Origin: Mucor racemosus
Lineage: Eukaryota; Mucoromycota; Mucoromycetes; Mucorales; Mucoraceae
Length of the DNA stretch: 64,000 nt
Direction of reading: 5' to 3'
Assembly: GCA_027405735.1 (NCBI GenBank)
Contig: JAPEHQ010000010.1
Location: 372,001-436,000 of the forward strand
The translations under genes and the position numbers were made by a program. The notes below the pieces were generated by a model, which worked only from the letters and a program-made list of their open reading frames with translations, was not told where the DNA came from and did not search any database. Positions 11,217-23,210 of the stretch are shown piece by piece (within the stretch, counting starts at the first letter, position 1; every line of letters starts with the position of its first letter).

Positions 11217-11879
11217 ATGTCCAGTCGCGAAAATACTCCCGAAACTACAGTTTTGGATAAGAAAGATCTCAAGGTAATATTTTCTTGGTTTTTTTTTTTT
11301 TTTTTTTTTGTTTTAATTGTAACTAAATGTTGAATCTAGAATAAGTCTCCATCATCACCTGACTTGACACATACAGATGATAGAAATACAGACGACATTG
11401 AAAAAATCGTAAACCCTGACGATCTTATTGATATGAACACATTTGAACAATTATTGGATATGGATGATGAAGACGATCATGAATTCTCTTACAGCATTGT
11501 AAATAACTATTTTGAGCAAGCAGAAACTACATTTAATGACATGGATGAAGCATTGTAAGTTTTATATTTGAAAATATGATGATTAAATGACTAATACACC
11601 AAAAAAAATTCAAACAGAGAAAAGAAAGATTTAACCGAGTTATCCAGACTCGGTCATTTTCTTAAGGGCAGCTCAGCAGCTATCGGATTGACAAAAGTAA
11701 AGGCGACATGCGAAAAGATTCAGAATGTTGGTAATTGTCAAGATGAAGAAGGTACTGGTAAAATTGATGAAGCCGAGGCATTGAAACGTATTACACCATT
11801 GCTGCCGCAAGTAAAGACTGAATATTCAGAAGCTGAGGAGTATTTGAAGAATTTCTATGAAGTACAAGATGCTCGATAA
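11217..11879 (+). CDS. YPD1: Ypd1-type histidine phosphotransfer (HPt) protein
   Basis: Three exons (11217..11273, 11340..11554, 11618..11879) join in frame to 177 residues. The HPt signature SRLGHFLKGSSAAIGLTKV is clear, with the phospho-accepting His at about residue 104, inside a four-helix-bundle protein (about 45-175). In fungi Ypd1 relays phosphate from hybrid histidine kinases to the response regulators Ssk1 and Skn7, controlling osmotic and oxidative stress responses. Length and domain fit the family. The N-terminal 40 residues are Ser/Asp-rich and probably disordered. Intron 1 contains a ~20-nt T run. The gene is convergent with USE1, with about 200 nt between stop codons. Confidence 0.9.
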
Positions 11880-12078
11880 ATCATTCACATATATAAAAAT
11901 TATTATTTTGTTACATGTATCCAGAAAAAAAACCCCCCTTGTCTATCTGTCTCTCTGTCTCTTTGTCTGTTTGTATGTTCAACTCTTTGCTTGTATCACT
12001 CACTATCGCACATACACATATACACTTTCTCTCCATCTCGCTCTCTTTTCCTTATTTTATTTTATTAATCTATTATTT

Positions 12079-13225
12079 TCAAGTTGCTTTAGGTAAAAAT
12101 TTTATAGTGAAAAACACTAGTACAAACATGATACACACAAATAATACAACTGCCATAGTCATAAAACTAGTACCCCAAGATTTAGAATAATGCACATCTA
12201 ATCGTTGTCTTTCTTTGGTCATGCGAGTTAAATTACTTTCTACAGCCTGTTGAGCTTCTTTCAGCACAACATCATCTTTTGAAAGTGTGTCTCCAAATGC
12301 CTGACTATTTATCTTGAGTTGCTTTGCCATACGGCCTAAATCGGTTGTTAATTCGTCATGCATTTGTCGATGATGTTGTAAAACATGTTCAATATTTGAG
12401 GTTTCATTCTTTGATGTGTTTCTAATGGAAATATTTAGCATGAATTGATTACAAGTAATCTCTGTCTAAGTTACCTTTGTCTGATTTCTGAAGTATTTGT
12501 CTTTTCATTGAATGATTCTTCTTCTTCTTCTTCTTCTTCCTCCTCCTCTTCCTTTTGCTCTTTTTGGTCATCTTCTTTCTCTTCTTGTTCCAATAATTTC
12601 TACGTAAAAATGAATAAAATAAATGCTTATTTATCATTTTTCTCTTTATACCTTTTTTCTTTCCAATTCCTCTTGCGCTGCTTGTTCATCTTGTCTTTTT
12701 AGTTCTACTAACCATTGAGGATCAGAGCTTTCAAGATGCTTTAATTCTTCCAAATGTTTTTTTTTTACAAGGCGTGCTTCGACAATCCCTTTTTCGACAT
12801 CAACATGCTATACAATGAAAGTTAAGAAAAAATGCAAGATAATCGTAAAACAAAAAATACCATTGTGTGAACAGCGACCGCCCTTGTTAATTGATCTATA
12901 CGAGGAGCATATGGAGATATGCTATTCATTACAAGAATCCTTCAAAGTTAGACACAAACTCAAAAAAAAAAAAAAAAAAAAGGATTACTTTGCAGAGCGA
13001 GATTTCCCTTGTAATGTAGCAAGATATTTAACATACTAATTTAATCATAACAGATATGCGTTAATACTGGATTAATTTAAAAAAAAAGTGTTCATTCGTT
13101 CTTCTTACTGTTGCAAATTTTCGTTTTTCGGATGCTGTCCAAATATCAATAGGTTGCTCTTTTAATTTATTTTCACAACTAATCAAAAGTCGATGTAAAT
13201 TAATTTCGTCTGTAGTATTTAGCAT
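12079..13225 (-). CDS. USE1: Use1-like SNARE of ER-Golgi retrograde transport
   Basis: Six exons on the minus strand (13109..13225, 12989..13035, 12861..12939, 12652..12807, 12475..12599, 12079..12421) give 288 residues with all phases consistent. The N-terminus is helical (NLHRLLISCENKL). A Lys/Glu-rich coiled region includes an uninterrupted Glu run encoded near 12,520-12,545. The SNARE region (HRQMHDELTTDLGRMAKQLK... about 200-260) is followed by one C-terminal membrane span (TMAVVLFVCIMFVLVFFTI) and a short lumenal tail, the Use1/p31 layout. Use1 is a Q-SNARE at the ER that works with Sec20 and Ufe1 in COPI vesicle fusion (family knowledge). ARG8 lies 139 nt upstream on the same strand. 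Confidence 0.85.
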
Positions 13226-13364
13226 GAGATATTCTAGATGAGAATTTATGATTTTATTTGAGTACAAAGATAAAAATGAGAAAGAGAAAAGGGAAAAAAG
13301 GAATAATATAAAAAACACGAACAGGATGGAATATGTGATGATATTTTCACTGGCTTTTAATTGA

Positions 13365-14859
13365 TTATACGGATGCTGCAAATTGATCAACAGCACCTGC
13401 AAACTTGGAAACACCCTCTACAGCTTCTTCCTCAGTAATGATCAATGGAGGAATCACACGAACTGTATTACAGCCTGCAGTAACTAATAATAAACCACGC
13501 TCACGGGCCATTTTAACAATAGGAGAGGGATCTTTGGTAAATTCGACACCAATCAATAAACCCTTACCACGAACTTCCTTGATCAAATCAGGATGGCTAT
13601 CTTGAACCTGCTTTAATAAACTCTTGAGATGCTCACCTTTTTTATTAACAGAAGCAATAAATTCAGGTGTTGTGATACGCCCCACAACATTTAAAGCGAC
13701 TGCAGCAGCAAGAGGATTACCACCAAATGTAGTACCATGATCTCCAGCCTTGATTAATTCTCCAACCTTTTCAGTTGTCAAAATAGCACCAATTGGAACA
13801 CCATTAGCCAAAGGTTTAGCCATGGTCAAGACATCAGGGGTTACAGTAAAATGTTGATGGCCCCACATCTTACCAGTACGAGCTAAACCACATTGAATTT
13901 CATCAAAGATCAATAAAGTATTAGTCTCATCACAACGTTTTCTCAAAGCTTCCAAGAATTCGGCCTTGGCGGGATGCACACCACCTTCACCTTGAATGGG
14001 TTCAATAATAACACCACAAGTTTTATCATTAATAGCACTCAAAGCGGCTTCTACATCGTTATAAGGACTAGTGATAATGCCAGGAATTAATGGAGCAAAT
14101 GGCTTTTGATACTTGGGATTAAATGTTACAGATAATGCGCCCATGGAACGGCCATGGAAAGCATTTGTAAAGCAAACAATTTCTGTTTTATCAGGGCTAA
14201 ATTGTTTGCCCCATTTACGAGCAAATTTAAGGGCGCCTTCATTAGCTTCGGTACCAGAATTGGCTAAAAACAATTTGGAAGCCCAATCACCACCATGTTG
14301 ACGAGTGGTCTCGACCATGGATTTGGCGAGAGCACCAGCATGTTCGTTATGATAAAGATTACTGGTATGCAACAACTTGTTGGCTTGATCATATAAAACT
14401 TGAGCAACTTCAGAATCTGAATGTCCTAAAGCAGTAACCGCAATACCGGCGGTGAAATCGAGATAACGACGATCGCTGGTATCATAGAGATAACAGCCTT
14501 TGCCTCGAGCAATTACAACATCAGGTCGAGCATAAGTGTTGACGGTATATTTTGTGAATTCTTCAACTTTATCCAAAGTAGATTGAGGAACTTCTGTATC
14601 AAGGTGAGTTAACTATATAAACAAATGTGGGAAAAAAATAAATGTGCTGTTTTTGTTTTGGTTTTTTTTTTTTTTTTTGAATCAAAGCTTACCTCTTTTA
14701 CAGGTTTAATCAAGGTACTTGAAACAGCATAAGAACGTTTCTATGTTTTTTCGATTAGATCAAGTTTTCTTATTACAAATAGACATATAAAAAAAATACC
14801 ACAGCTTGAAAACTTGTAGGCTTAATAGCGCAAGATAATTTACTCAATGTACGATACAT
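13365..14859 (-). CDS. ARG8: Acetylornithine aminotransferase, mitochondrial
   Basis: Three exons (14800..14859, 14693..14740, 13365..14612) encode 451 residues. The first ~45 residues are rich in Ser, Lys and Arg without acids (MYRTLSKLSC..., KRSYAVSS), a mitochondrial targeting sequence. The rest is a class III PLP aminotransferase: NSGTEANEGALKFARK (about 155), LIFDEIQCGLARTG (Asp about 273) and TMAKPLANG with the PLP-binding Lys at about 302. It converts N-acetylglutamate semialdehyde to N-acetylornithine in arginine synthesis. The near relative ornithine aminotransferase is less likely, given the targeting peptide and GKMWGHQHF-type context. Two TGAGTCA sites upstream suggest general amino-acid control. 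Confidence 0.92.
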
Positions 14860-14910
14860 GATGAAAGAATTAAGATGATAAAAAAATAAATGTTAAGATC
14901 TTTATTTGAT

Positions 14911-14920
14911 GTTTATAAAC
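14911..14920 (-). promoter_or_regulatory. TATA-like element of ARG8
   Basis: GTTTATAAAC at 14911-14920 is a palindromic TATA-like element about 52-61 nt upstream of the ARG8 start codon. Confidence 0.45.
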
Positions 14921-15007
14921 CCAAAACTGGCCCTTTTAGATCTCCATTTTAAAAGGGACCATCATTGTGCTTAATGAAGCTCTCATCAGTCACGGCAAAA
15001 CGAGCAA

Positions 15008-15016
15008 ATGAGTCAT
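15008..15016 (-). promoter_or_regulatory. Gcn4/Cpc1-type bZIP site upstream of ARG8
   Basis: ATGAGTCAT is a perfect nine-base Gcn4 consensus about 150 nt upstream of the ARG8 ATG, directly abutting the stop codon of BLOC1S2. A second TGAGTCA lies at 15076-15082 inside BLOC1S2 intron 3. Gcn4/Cpc1 activates amino-acid biosynthesis genes under starvation in fungi; use of the site here is inferred. Confidence 0.6.
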
Positions 15017-15625
15017 TTACTTGGAAGCCTTGGGCGATACCACCTTCAATAGCTTATTTTCTGTATGAGTTACTATGAGTCAATTATCTCGCCCATGGGA
15101 TTTAATTTTTTTTTTTTTTTTTTTTCAAATACCTAAATAACTTGAATATTCATCTAATGCTTTAGCTGTATTTTCCATTTCAATAGATTGCTGATGAATT
15201 GCTTCAATTTGCTGTATAAAATTTGAGAAATCCGCATCTATATTTTCAGCTAAATTTAATAAATCTGTATTTTTACACGAATACACAACATACAAGTATT
15301 TTGTAATTTCGACATTTCTTTCATTAATCGCTGGCTCATTTCACTCATTTGTGTATACTTTTCCTGCGTAGATGTATTCATTTTTTCTAATAACTGACAA
15401 TCTTCTACCGTCACTGTACATTATTATATTGACAAAGTTAGAATATCTCGTTAAGGTACAGCATGAGGACTTACTCTTCAGTTCGGCTTTGGTATATTCG
15501 GCAAAATGCTTATATGCATCTTGAGTAAGCTTAGTGATATGTTCTTGGTCTAATCCTTTGTTGTATTCATTTGGCTTGAGTATACTTTGTGTTGCTGATG
15601 TTGAAGAAGTTGGTGTAGAGCTCAT
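15017..15625 (-). CDS. BLOC1S2: BLOC-1 complex subunit 2 homologue
   Basis: Four exons (15475..15625, 15294..15413, 15133..15264, 15017..15060) join in frame to 148 residues. A Ser/Thr-rich start is followed by an almost wholly helical coiled-coil protein: LTQDAYKHFAEYTKAEL, DCQLLEKMNTSTQEKY, LLNLAENIDADFSNF, then Q-I-E-A-I-H-Q-Q and ALDEYSSYLENKLLKV. The order 'LLEKMN...KY', 'I..Q...IE', 'LD.YS..LE.K' matches BLOC1S2, a small subunit of the complex for biogenesis of lysosome-related organelles, linked in fungi to endosomal trafficking. Intron 3 contains a 16-19-nt A run in the sense strand. The stop codon lies 157 nt from the ARG8 start, so the ARG8 promoter overlaps this gene's 3' end. Confidence 0.8.
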
Positions 15626-15861
15626 AATTTTATGTTATCAAAAGAAAAAAAAAGATGTAACTGAGCCTGGAAAAGCAAGTCGCCGTGTTCGCTGTTGCTT
15701 TTTTCACAACTCGCATGAAACTAAAACTGATGATATTTCATACTGTATAGGGTTTATTTTGGATTTCAGAGTATTGGATCATCTTGAGATCTTAAATATT
15801 TTAAGAACATGAACATTCTTTATTCAATTGATACCTTCAAATGGTTTAATTTAATTTCTCA
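15626..15861. promoter_or_regulatory. Short promoter gap between BLOC1S2 and the foldback element
   Basis: Only about 236 nt separate the BLOC1S2 ATG from the outer end of the large repeat, so the native promoter must be compact or include element sequence. An ORF across 15,534-15,812 is an antisense shadow and spacer. Confidence 0.4.
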
Positions 15862-17135
15862 TAGTTTTCAATCTTCAAAATCGGAGCATACCATCTTTTC
15901 TATAACTACATTATACCAAGTACCTTTTAGGATATACCCTAGACACTACTAAATAGAAATGAATTGATCGCATTATGCTACCTATCCCTAAATTCATTTT
16001 ATATCTCACAAAAGACTCAAAAACGCGTAAAATTCACTGCTTTTTCTTAAAAATTGGGCCTCACTTTTCATCTCTGCTCTGCTTTTTTTTTTTTCACTAA
16101 ATAACTCCAAGAAAAAATTACATGCCAATGTACCTGAGATGTCCAGCTTTAATTCAAAAATAAGTGTCTGGAAATATCCTATTTTTTGCAGTTGGTATTA
16201 ATTTTCCAGTGCTAAGGTTTCAGATTTTTTACGCGTATTTCACTGCTAATGGATTGAAAACTTTGAGACTTCATATCTCTAGAAAAAATTAAGCTATACT
16301 AACACTTTCTAATAATAAAACTTACTTGTTTTGAAGTACTCTATAACATATTTTAATATAAAAAAATTCTAGGCACTTTTATTTTTTTTTTTTCATTTTT
16401 TTGGCATTTCTATAGTAGATTTCAAAATATTGGTTAAATCGAATAACATTTTTTTTATATATTCATGTCATTAAGCTCGTTGATCTCTCTCGAATCCAAT
16501 TTAGTTTTTTTTCAAAATATTATTTTTTCGTGGAGATATCCTTAAAAATGTGTACAAAAAGATACCTTCAATTTCTAGCGTCCATTTTCCCCTTGTATAT
16601 CCTCATCCCAAATTCTGAAACCGACAAAATTTTGGACAAAAATCTCGTTTTCTCTACGAAAAATGCAGCTAAAAAATTTCGCAATAGCTCGATTGATAGA
16701 TAATGTTTTTGCGCATCATTTCAATTAGTTATATTTTAAATATGCTTATAAAAAGTGATATGTATCTTCAAAAAACCTTCAAAATTTTAATTGCTTTTTG
16801 CGCAAAATTTAATGTGAAATATTTATCTAAATTTTATTTGGATGGATGCAAAATTCAAAACTGTACAAAAACTATTTAGTATACTAGGTCGACTTACTTT
16901 GCAGTTCATGAGCAATTAAACGATTTTGTTTTTTTCATCATTTTTTGTCCATTTTTTAAAATAAATTTTGGAACCCAGCTATCATAAGCTGTAAGCTGTG
17001 ATATCAACTATTATTTTGATTATCTCGATGAAAAATCAATATTTTTGGCTGAAACAAAAAATACAGGGTAGCAATCAATTAGATCTATCTTGTGAATACA
17101 GAAATTAAGCCCTGGATAATGAGTTTTAAGTTTTA

Positions 17136-17498
17136 GTAGGAATGGGCTTCGATTCGAGTTTGAATCGAGTTTTAACGGAAACGGCCATTCGATTCGAGTT
17201 GGAAAACGGCCCGTTCTTTTGTAACCCAGATAAAAAACGGGGTGGGAGCAAGTATTGGTTTGCCTTAAGGAGGCTGTTAATAGCAACATTGTCAAGTTAA
17301 TATGGGATTATGAATTGATAATAGCATATTTGACAGTTTCACAACTTGAAGTATTTTTTCAATCCTGTTTTCGAGCTTAGCTAACAAAAAAAGAAAAGAA
17401 GAAACTCGAATACCCTCATTCGAGTTTGCATAAAAAACGGCCCGTTAAAGCAGTCAAACTCGGTTAACCGTAATACGATGCGTTGTTTGTGAAATCCT
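17136..17498. mobile_element. hAT-like MITE nested in the foldback arm
   Basis: A 363-bp insertion flanked by the 8-bp direct repeat AAGTTTTA (17,128-17,135 and 17,499-17,506). The sister arm has the uninterrupted site once (34,772-34,779). Ends are TAGGA-like in inverted orientation. Inside, AACGGCCCGTT-type palindromes (about 17,206 and 17,436) and CGATTCGAG/ACTCGAAT motifs recur near both ends. An 8-bp duplication and TAGG ends suggest the hAT superfamily. Confidence 0.65.
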
Positions 17499-17850
17499 AA
17501 GTTTTACACAATAATAAACTATTATTACAACTGCAGAAAACAAAGAAAAAAATCCCATCCTTATGAATATTGATCCAATTAATCTTCAATTATACGTGAT
17601 GATGATAGATTTAAATATATCTTGCATAAAATTTTATACTTCTGCTTTCATAAATGACTGTGAATTGAGAAAACCATCCGCAAAACATGAGATTTCTGTC
17701 CAATAAAACTACTTCTTGTTGCGCCCTATATTTTCATCTTTGATAAATAATACTTAAAAAATAGTACAATTAAAGGATAATGAGTAATGAACCAGTTCTT
17801 CAACTGTATAATAAAAACAAGATATCGTTTATTTAGATATAAAAGTATAA

Positions 17851-17870
17851 CCACTACGGCCGAACTATGC
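17851..17870 (+). repeat. 20-bp GC-rich terminal motif CCACTACGGCCGAACTATGC
   Basis: The same 20-mer is at 35,115-35,134 and, inverted, at 44,051-44,070. An inverted copy with one mismatch is at 55,267-55,286. It looks like the terminal repeat of another element family fossilised within the arm. Confidence 0.6.
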
Positions 17871-19863
17871 TTCCCATGGGCATAATGATCTGCACAGATG
17901 GGCAGAATAAAAAAATTTATGCAGGTCAGGCAGCCCAGATGAGCAGAGCAATGAGATCAAAGTTTTTTAATCAATTTACTAAAGTATATCAATCATAATA
18001 TTATAAACAACGAAGATAATTTGAATGGTTTAAAGCAGATGTGAGTTACTCTGATTCAAAAGAATTGCCTTATTGACGAGATATATCAATTTGAAATTTG
18101 GGGTATGAAAGAGTTCTGCCCATGTTCTTCTTTCAGGGACCAAATGGGAACAACGACAACAACCTATTTGGCAAAAGTATTTATGCCTTTGTAAATTTCT
18201 GTTCTTAATACGCAAAACCGACTGATTCAGGATTATTTTTCTTTTTTCTTCCCCACTTTCCCCATCAGCTCTTTTCTTTATGTTTAAAACTACAACAAAA
18301 ACACCAAGATCTTTCATAAACTGAAATCAAGCAGCAGGTACAATTACATGTTTTTCCTATTATTTATTTGGAAATAAATTATTAACTGTTAATGTTAAAG
18401 GCGCGTTATAATATTATTTTTTTCGAAAAAAAAAGCATCTAAGACTTAGTCTTTTTTTTTCCATAATCTTCGTTATAATCAATGCTTTTTTGGTCTAAAG
18501 TTGAAACCTCCTACTACCTGCAGAAAATTTGGTGATTATGAAAGTATGTATAGTATTGACTTGATTTAATTGAACGAATGAATAAACTCGTTTTAATCTA
18601 TTTAGTTTCTAAAAAATATTTGTTTCTGCTTAATGAACAACAGCCCAGAAGAGGAAAACCACGTGTTGCCTTGTATATCACTACCAACTATCAAAGGTAC
18701 ACAATATAATTATTACTTGTTAATTGGTTTTACTAATAGATCAATTTGTATAAGTCAAAAGTAAAGGTGTATTTAGTTCAAAACGCTTGAAACAATTCAG
18801 TTACGTTCATTTACATGATTTATTATCTCTTGCTCATCCAATTGCTATATTTATTTGATTTTAATATTTTTTTTATATTGCTAATCGACTCGTTTGTCCA
18901 TTAGAGTTAACTCATCACCCTTGTTTAGCGTATCTATAACAACAATCCATTATTAGCTCATGATATGCAAAACTATTAAAAGGGGTCATCTAATTTCAAA
19001 TTTATCTGATTCAACTACTGATGCTAAATCAGCATCAAAGTAATTGTGTTGAATCGCAATAAAGTAAGGCGTTTTATTAAGTGCAATTTTGGCGTTCAAT
19101 GTATTTTACTTAAATTGAACAGATTGTTATATTATAGTTCATGCAGAGATCTATGAACACAAAAAAATCAACCAAATTGTGATGCTTCGTCTACCTGTAC
19201 GAGATTTTTTTGTGGCGATACGTACCTGGTGGCTCAAATGTAATTTAGGTATTTAATTGTCAAATGTATTATTGAATCGAGATAAAGTCGGTTGATTGAT
19301 ATGAATAATAAATGCAATGTCATTTATTGAATAGGTGAATGTAAATGTATAAAGCAAAGTTTACTTATTTTGAATGAAAGTACTAATAATTATGATTAAC
19401 ATCAATAAGTTCAAATTTTATAATTAAGTGTAATAATTGCCACTAAATTGCATAATTTGATATGCAGAAAACTCTTGAAGCATTCATTCTTTTTTTGGCA
19501 GTGGTGCTGCAAATCATCCTTCAATATGACTGGATATTAATGAATTAGAGAAAAAAACTGGTAAAAAGCTAATAATACCCAACAATGTACATCAAGATCA
19601 AGATAGATAAAAGGTGCATTCATTGTGTAGTAAAACTCGCAACATTTTGATGGATAGAAATTACAGGACCAAGACGTTGTTGTTGTGTTTGCTTCAGGAT
19701 TTTTAAAAGGGTTTAAAAGCATACTTCATCAAACTTACTTAGATCTTAAATACTCATCATATGCTCTTAGTATCATCTTGTTTTTTTATTTAGTTGCTGT
19801 ATTGGTAAAAATCAAGCTTTTCATAATAGCTTACTGTATAACAATGACAGTGGGATATTTCTG

Positions 19864-20083
19864 AAATGTCAAAAGAGTCTATATAAATAATTTTGCCAGA
19901 ATATTGCCCTTTTATTAACAATACATCCTTTGGATGTATTTATATACATTAATTATAACTATTACTAGGGTTTTACTATCTAAGAATATGATGTAAGTCA
20001 ATGATCCACATTGATTTACTGTAACACTAATTATAGACTGTGACCTTGGATGTGAGACATAGGGTGAGTATTGACATAACAAT
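19864..20083 (+). mobile_element. ~220-bp MITE-like repeat C, copy 1
   Basis: The inverted arm at 23,430-23,470 lacks this block, so it is a later insertion into the left arm. Ends read TGTCAA...GTTATGTCAA in inverted orientation. Other copies are at 44,096-44,322 (inverted), 54,606-54,819 and, partial, 53,526-53,612. Confidence 0.65.
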
Positions 20084-20096
20084 TTCTAAGTTTAGA

Positions 20097-20318
20097 TTGA
20101 CATTTATCATAAGGCGTGCTGATAACACGTTTGATATCACTGTAAATGGAACCAGTTAATTTAATTTATAGAATTTGAATGCAAATACCGAGGAACAATT
20201 TGTAAGTACTTAAGTTGGTTCCGGTAAAGCATTGAATAAATTGGCTTGGGACAAAGAGGGTAAAAAGGCGGTAATAGGTTCCAGCGATGGCCATGTTTAT
20301 ATTTATGATATTGGAGAG
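20097..20318 (+). pseudogene. Captured dynein intermediate chain (WD40) gene fragment, copy 1
   Basis: One frame reads NLNANTEEQFVST, a stop, then VGSGKALNKLAWDKEGKKAV and IGSSDGHVYIYDIGE, ending exactly at a GTAAG splice donor (20,319). The order 'LWNLN.(D/N)TE..', 'ALNK..W...G...AIG.SDG.V.IYDIGE' is that of the last WD40 repeats of the cytoplasmic dynein intermediate chain. In-frame TAA codons sit where related sequences would have Gln (CAA to TAA). It is a non-functional fragment, but its intron-exon boundary is retained. Confidence 0.7.
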
Positions 20319-21034
20319 GTAAGGCTAAAACTCAATGTAAATTACCTCTAACGCAATAATTATAAAATCAGACTATACTATTATCAAGTAAACTACCACA
20401 CAATATCAATATGTATAAACATTTACAGTAATAAGCTTGAATCAAATGGGTACAGCATCGTAGATTCTTGAAAAAGTTCCCATGTATTATAAAACCTCTT
20501 ATTTTTAAGACTTACAAGGCTTATAAGCGGATTATTAATTTCAAAAATTATTTTTGTCCAGATCATCAATTTTGACATTTTTTAATTTTTTTTTTCTGAT
20601 TTTGCAAATCTAGAGTTAATTATACTACCAATTATAAAAATAAAAAATATACACATATACAGGATTTAGCGCTCTATTTGCTCAATAAAAAATAATGAAC
20701 ATTTTTATTGCAAAATATTACATGAAAATTCTTTAATCAAAAAACCGTTTTTGGGCCAAAAATGCTAAGTTTCATTACTTAACATTTAATATTAAGCTTT
20801 TATAAAATGCGTATTATCTATGGCTACAATTTTTTCCCACAATGTAGTATATTTAAACGTTGATTTTGGTATCAAAATTTGATTTTTCTGTTTTTTGATG
20901 AAAATCATGAGTGTTAGTAAGGGTAAAATGAGCCCCGAAAATGTGCGCTATAAAAACTGAATTTTCAGACCGTACGTGGTTAAATATAAGAAAAGTTTAA
21001 AAAAAACGTCTTTTTATTTAAACCTTAGATATAC

Positions 21035-22500
21035 CATCGTATAAGAGACGAATTAGCCGTCCAATCTTGCTATGCTCAATTATGGCGTTGGTCTACGGGC
21101 TCGCTTTTGCAATTTTTTAATGAATGTATGATATGACAGACGGTTTTTCTAATAGAAAAATGTATATTTTATGATAATAGTATATTGCCTATTCTGTTTA
21201 GTTTATGGTTCATGCGCCGTAATGCTGCTTTTACATTGGCTGAAATGTGCAATTTGGCAGGGTTTTAATTGCACTAAATAACGTAAAGCCTTTAAAATCC
21301 TTTTCTACGTGTGTTGTTTCTCTCTTTTTGTTTTCATATTCCAAGGATATTATTCACCGTTTGATGAGGCATATCAGACTATCAATCTGGTATTTTTTTC
21401 TTTTATCTGAATACGCATGTTAACATAAGGGACTAATGTTTTTAATATAGGTAGCAGTCTATTATATTAGAGACTGATATTTTAATTTAGTTGCATTCTA
21501 AGATCAAATATCATTATTTATTACTGTATTGTTGGACGTATTTCTTTATTATCAGATCAAATTGAAGGCAATGATATTTATATCTATTCAATGAAAAGCT
21601 AGAACTGGCTACAGACTCACGAAATGTTCCAGGAAAGTGATAAAATTTCAAATAATTAATATAGAAACGCACACAAAAAAAAAGAACAATCTAATGTCTT
21701 GCCTAACTACCATAGTTTTGATTGTATATATACTGTACTTGAAAACAAATCTTTTTATAGCTGACAATCGTAAACTAAAATAGTAAGGTTAAAGAAGGCT
21801 AATTTGTTTAATTTTATGAGTGATAAAGTAACATTTATAACCTTAGATTTGTCTTGCGGTATAAATTTAGGCAATAGTAAGTGCTATTTAAGTTTATGCC
21901 CGAGCAAAAACCATTATTGCTGCAAATATTACAGCTACAAAAATATTTACAAATGATGATAATCGTAAATATATTGGCTGTTAAATGTATTGCTCTATTA
22001 CATCAACAACCTATTGAATTGTATTGTCTATAATCTATATTATTAATAAAAGCAAATGTAATTTAAAAACACATTCCAATAAAAATGCAATGGAATTTTG
22101 AGAACGGCAAGATGCTCATGTACAAACCAATTTGTGCCCATACCATCAGCTCATTATGCGTATGGTCAGATTTTATTATTATGCACACATGGAATTAATA
22201 TCATGCAGATGGACATAACCTGTAATTCTGCACATACAGGCTCAGCATTGTGCTTGGATGTTGATTTGATCGCTACTTGATTGATTAACCGCTGGGATGA
22301 AATAATATGGTGTAATAATTGAGACCCAAGCGTTGTTTTTGCTAATTGCTGAAATCATCACTTAGTACGCTAGGAGTTTCTCATATCCGATGTCAAAGTT
22401 TTGCACTTCAATACATGTCGTGGTCAATAGATTGTAAGATGTTGTATTGATACTGTAGAAGGTGATAACATATGATGGTACTTGGTAGCATACAACAATA
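21035..22500. repeat. Central spacer of foldback copy 1
   Basis: This unique segment between the arms is collinear with 39,472-40,920 in copy 2. It opens with the GC-richer block 'gctcaattatggcgttggtctacgggctcgc'. A second repeat family (D), at about 22,050-22,262, is inserted here but absent from copy 2; it recurs at 54,890-55,290. No ORF longer than about 60 codons is credible. Confidence 0.65.
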
Positions 22501-23210
22501 TTTAAGTTTTAAATAAAAAGACGTTTTTTTTAAACTTTTCTTATATTTAACCACGTACGGTCTGAAAATTCAGTTTTTATAGCGCACATTTTCGGGGCTC
22601 ATTTTACCCTTACTAACACTCATGATTTTCATCAAAAAACAGAAAAATCAAATTTTGATACCAAAATCAACATTTAAATATACTACATTGTGGGAAAAAA
22701 TTGTAGCCATAGATAATACGCATTTTATAAAAGCTTAATATTAAATGTTAAGTAATGAAACTTTGTACTTTTGCCCCAAAAACGGTTTTTTGATTAAAGA
22801 ATTTTCATGTAATATTTTGCAATGAAAACGTTTATTATTTTTTATTGAGTAAATAGAGCGCTAAATTCTCTATATGTGTATATTTTTTATTTTTATAATT
22901 GGTAGTATAATTAACTCTAAATTTGCAAAACCAGAAATAAAAAATTAAAAAATGTCAAACTGATGATCTGGACAAAAATAATTTTCTAAATTAATATTCC
23001 GCTTATAAGCCTTGCAAATCTTAAAAATAAGAGATTTTATAATACTTGAGTACTTTTTCGAGAATTTACAATGCTGTACCCATTTGATTCAAGCTTATTA
23101 CTGTAAATGTTTATACATGTTGATATTGTGTGGTAGTTTACTTGATAATAATATAGTCTGATTTTATAATTATTGCGTTAGAGGTAATTTACATTGAGTT
23201 TTAGCCTTAC

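Noticed and set aside
17020..17295. 91-codon minus-strand ORF in the foldback arm
   Set aside because: It spans the edge of the hAT-like insertion and is absent from sister arms, so it is not an element gene.
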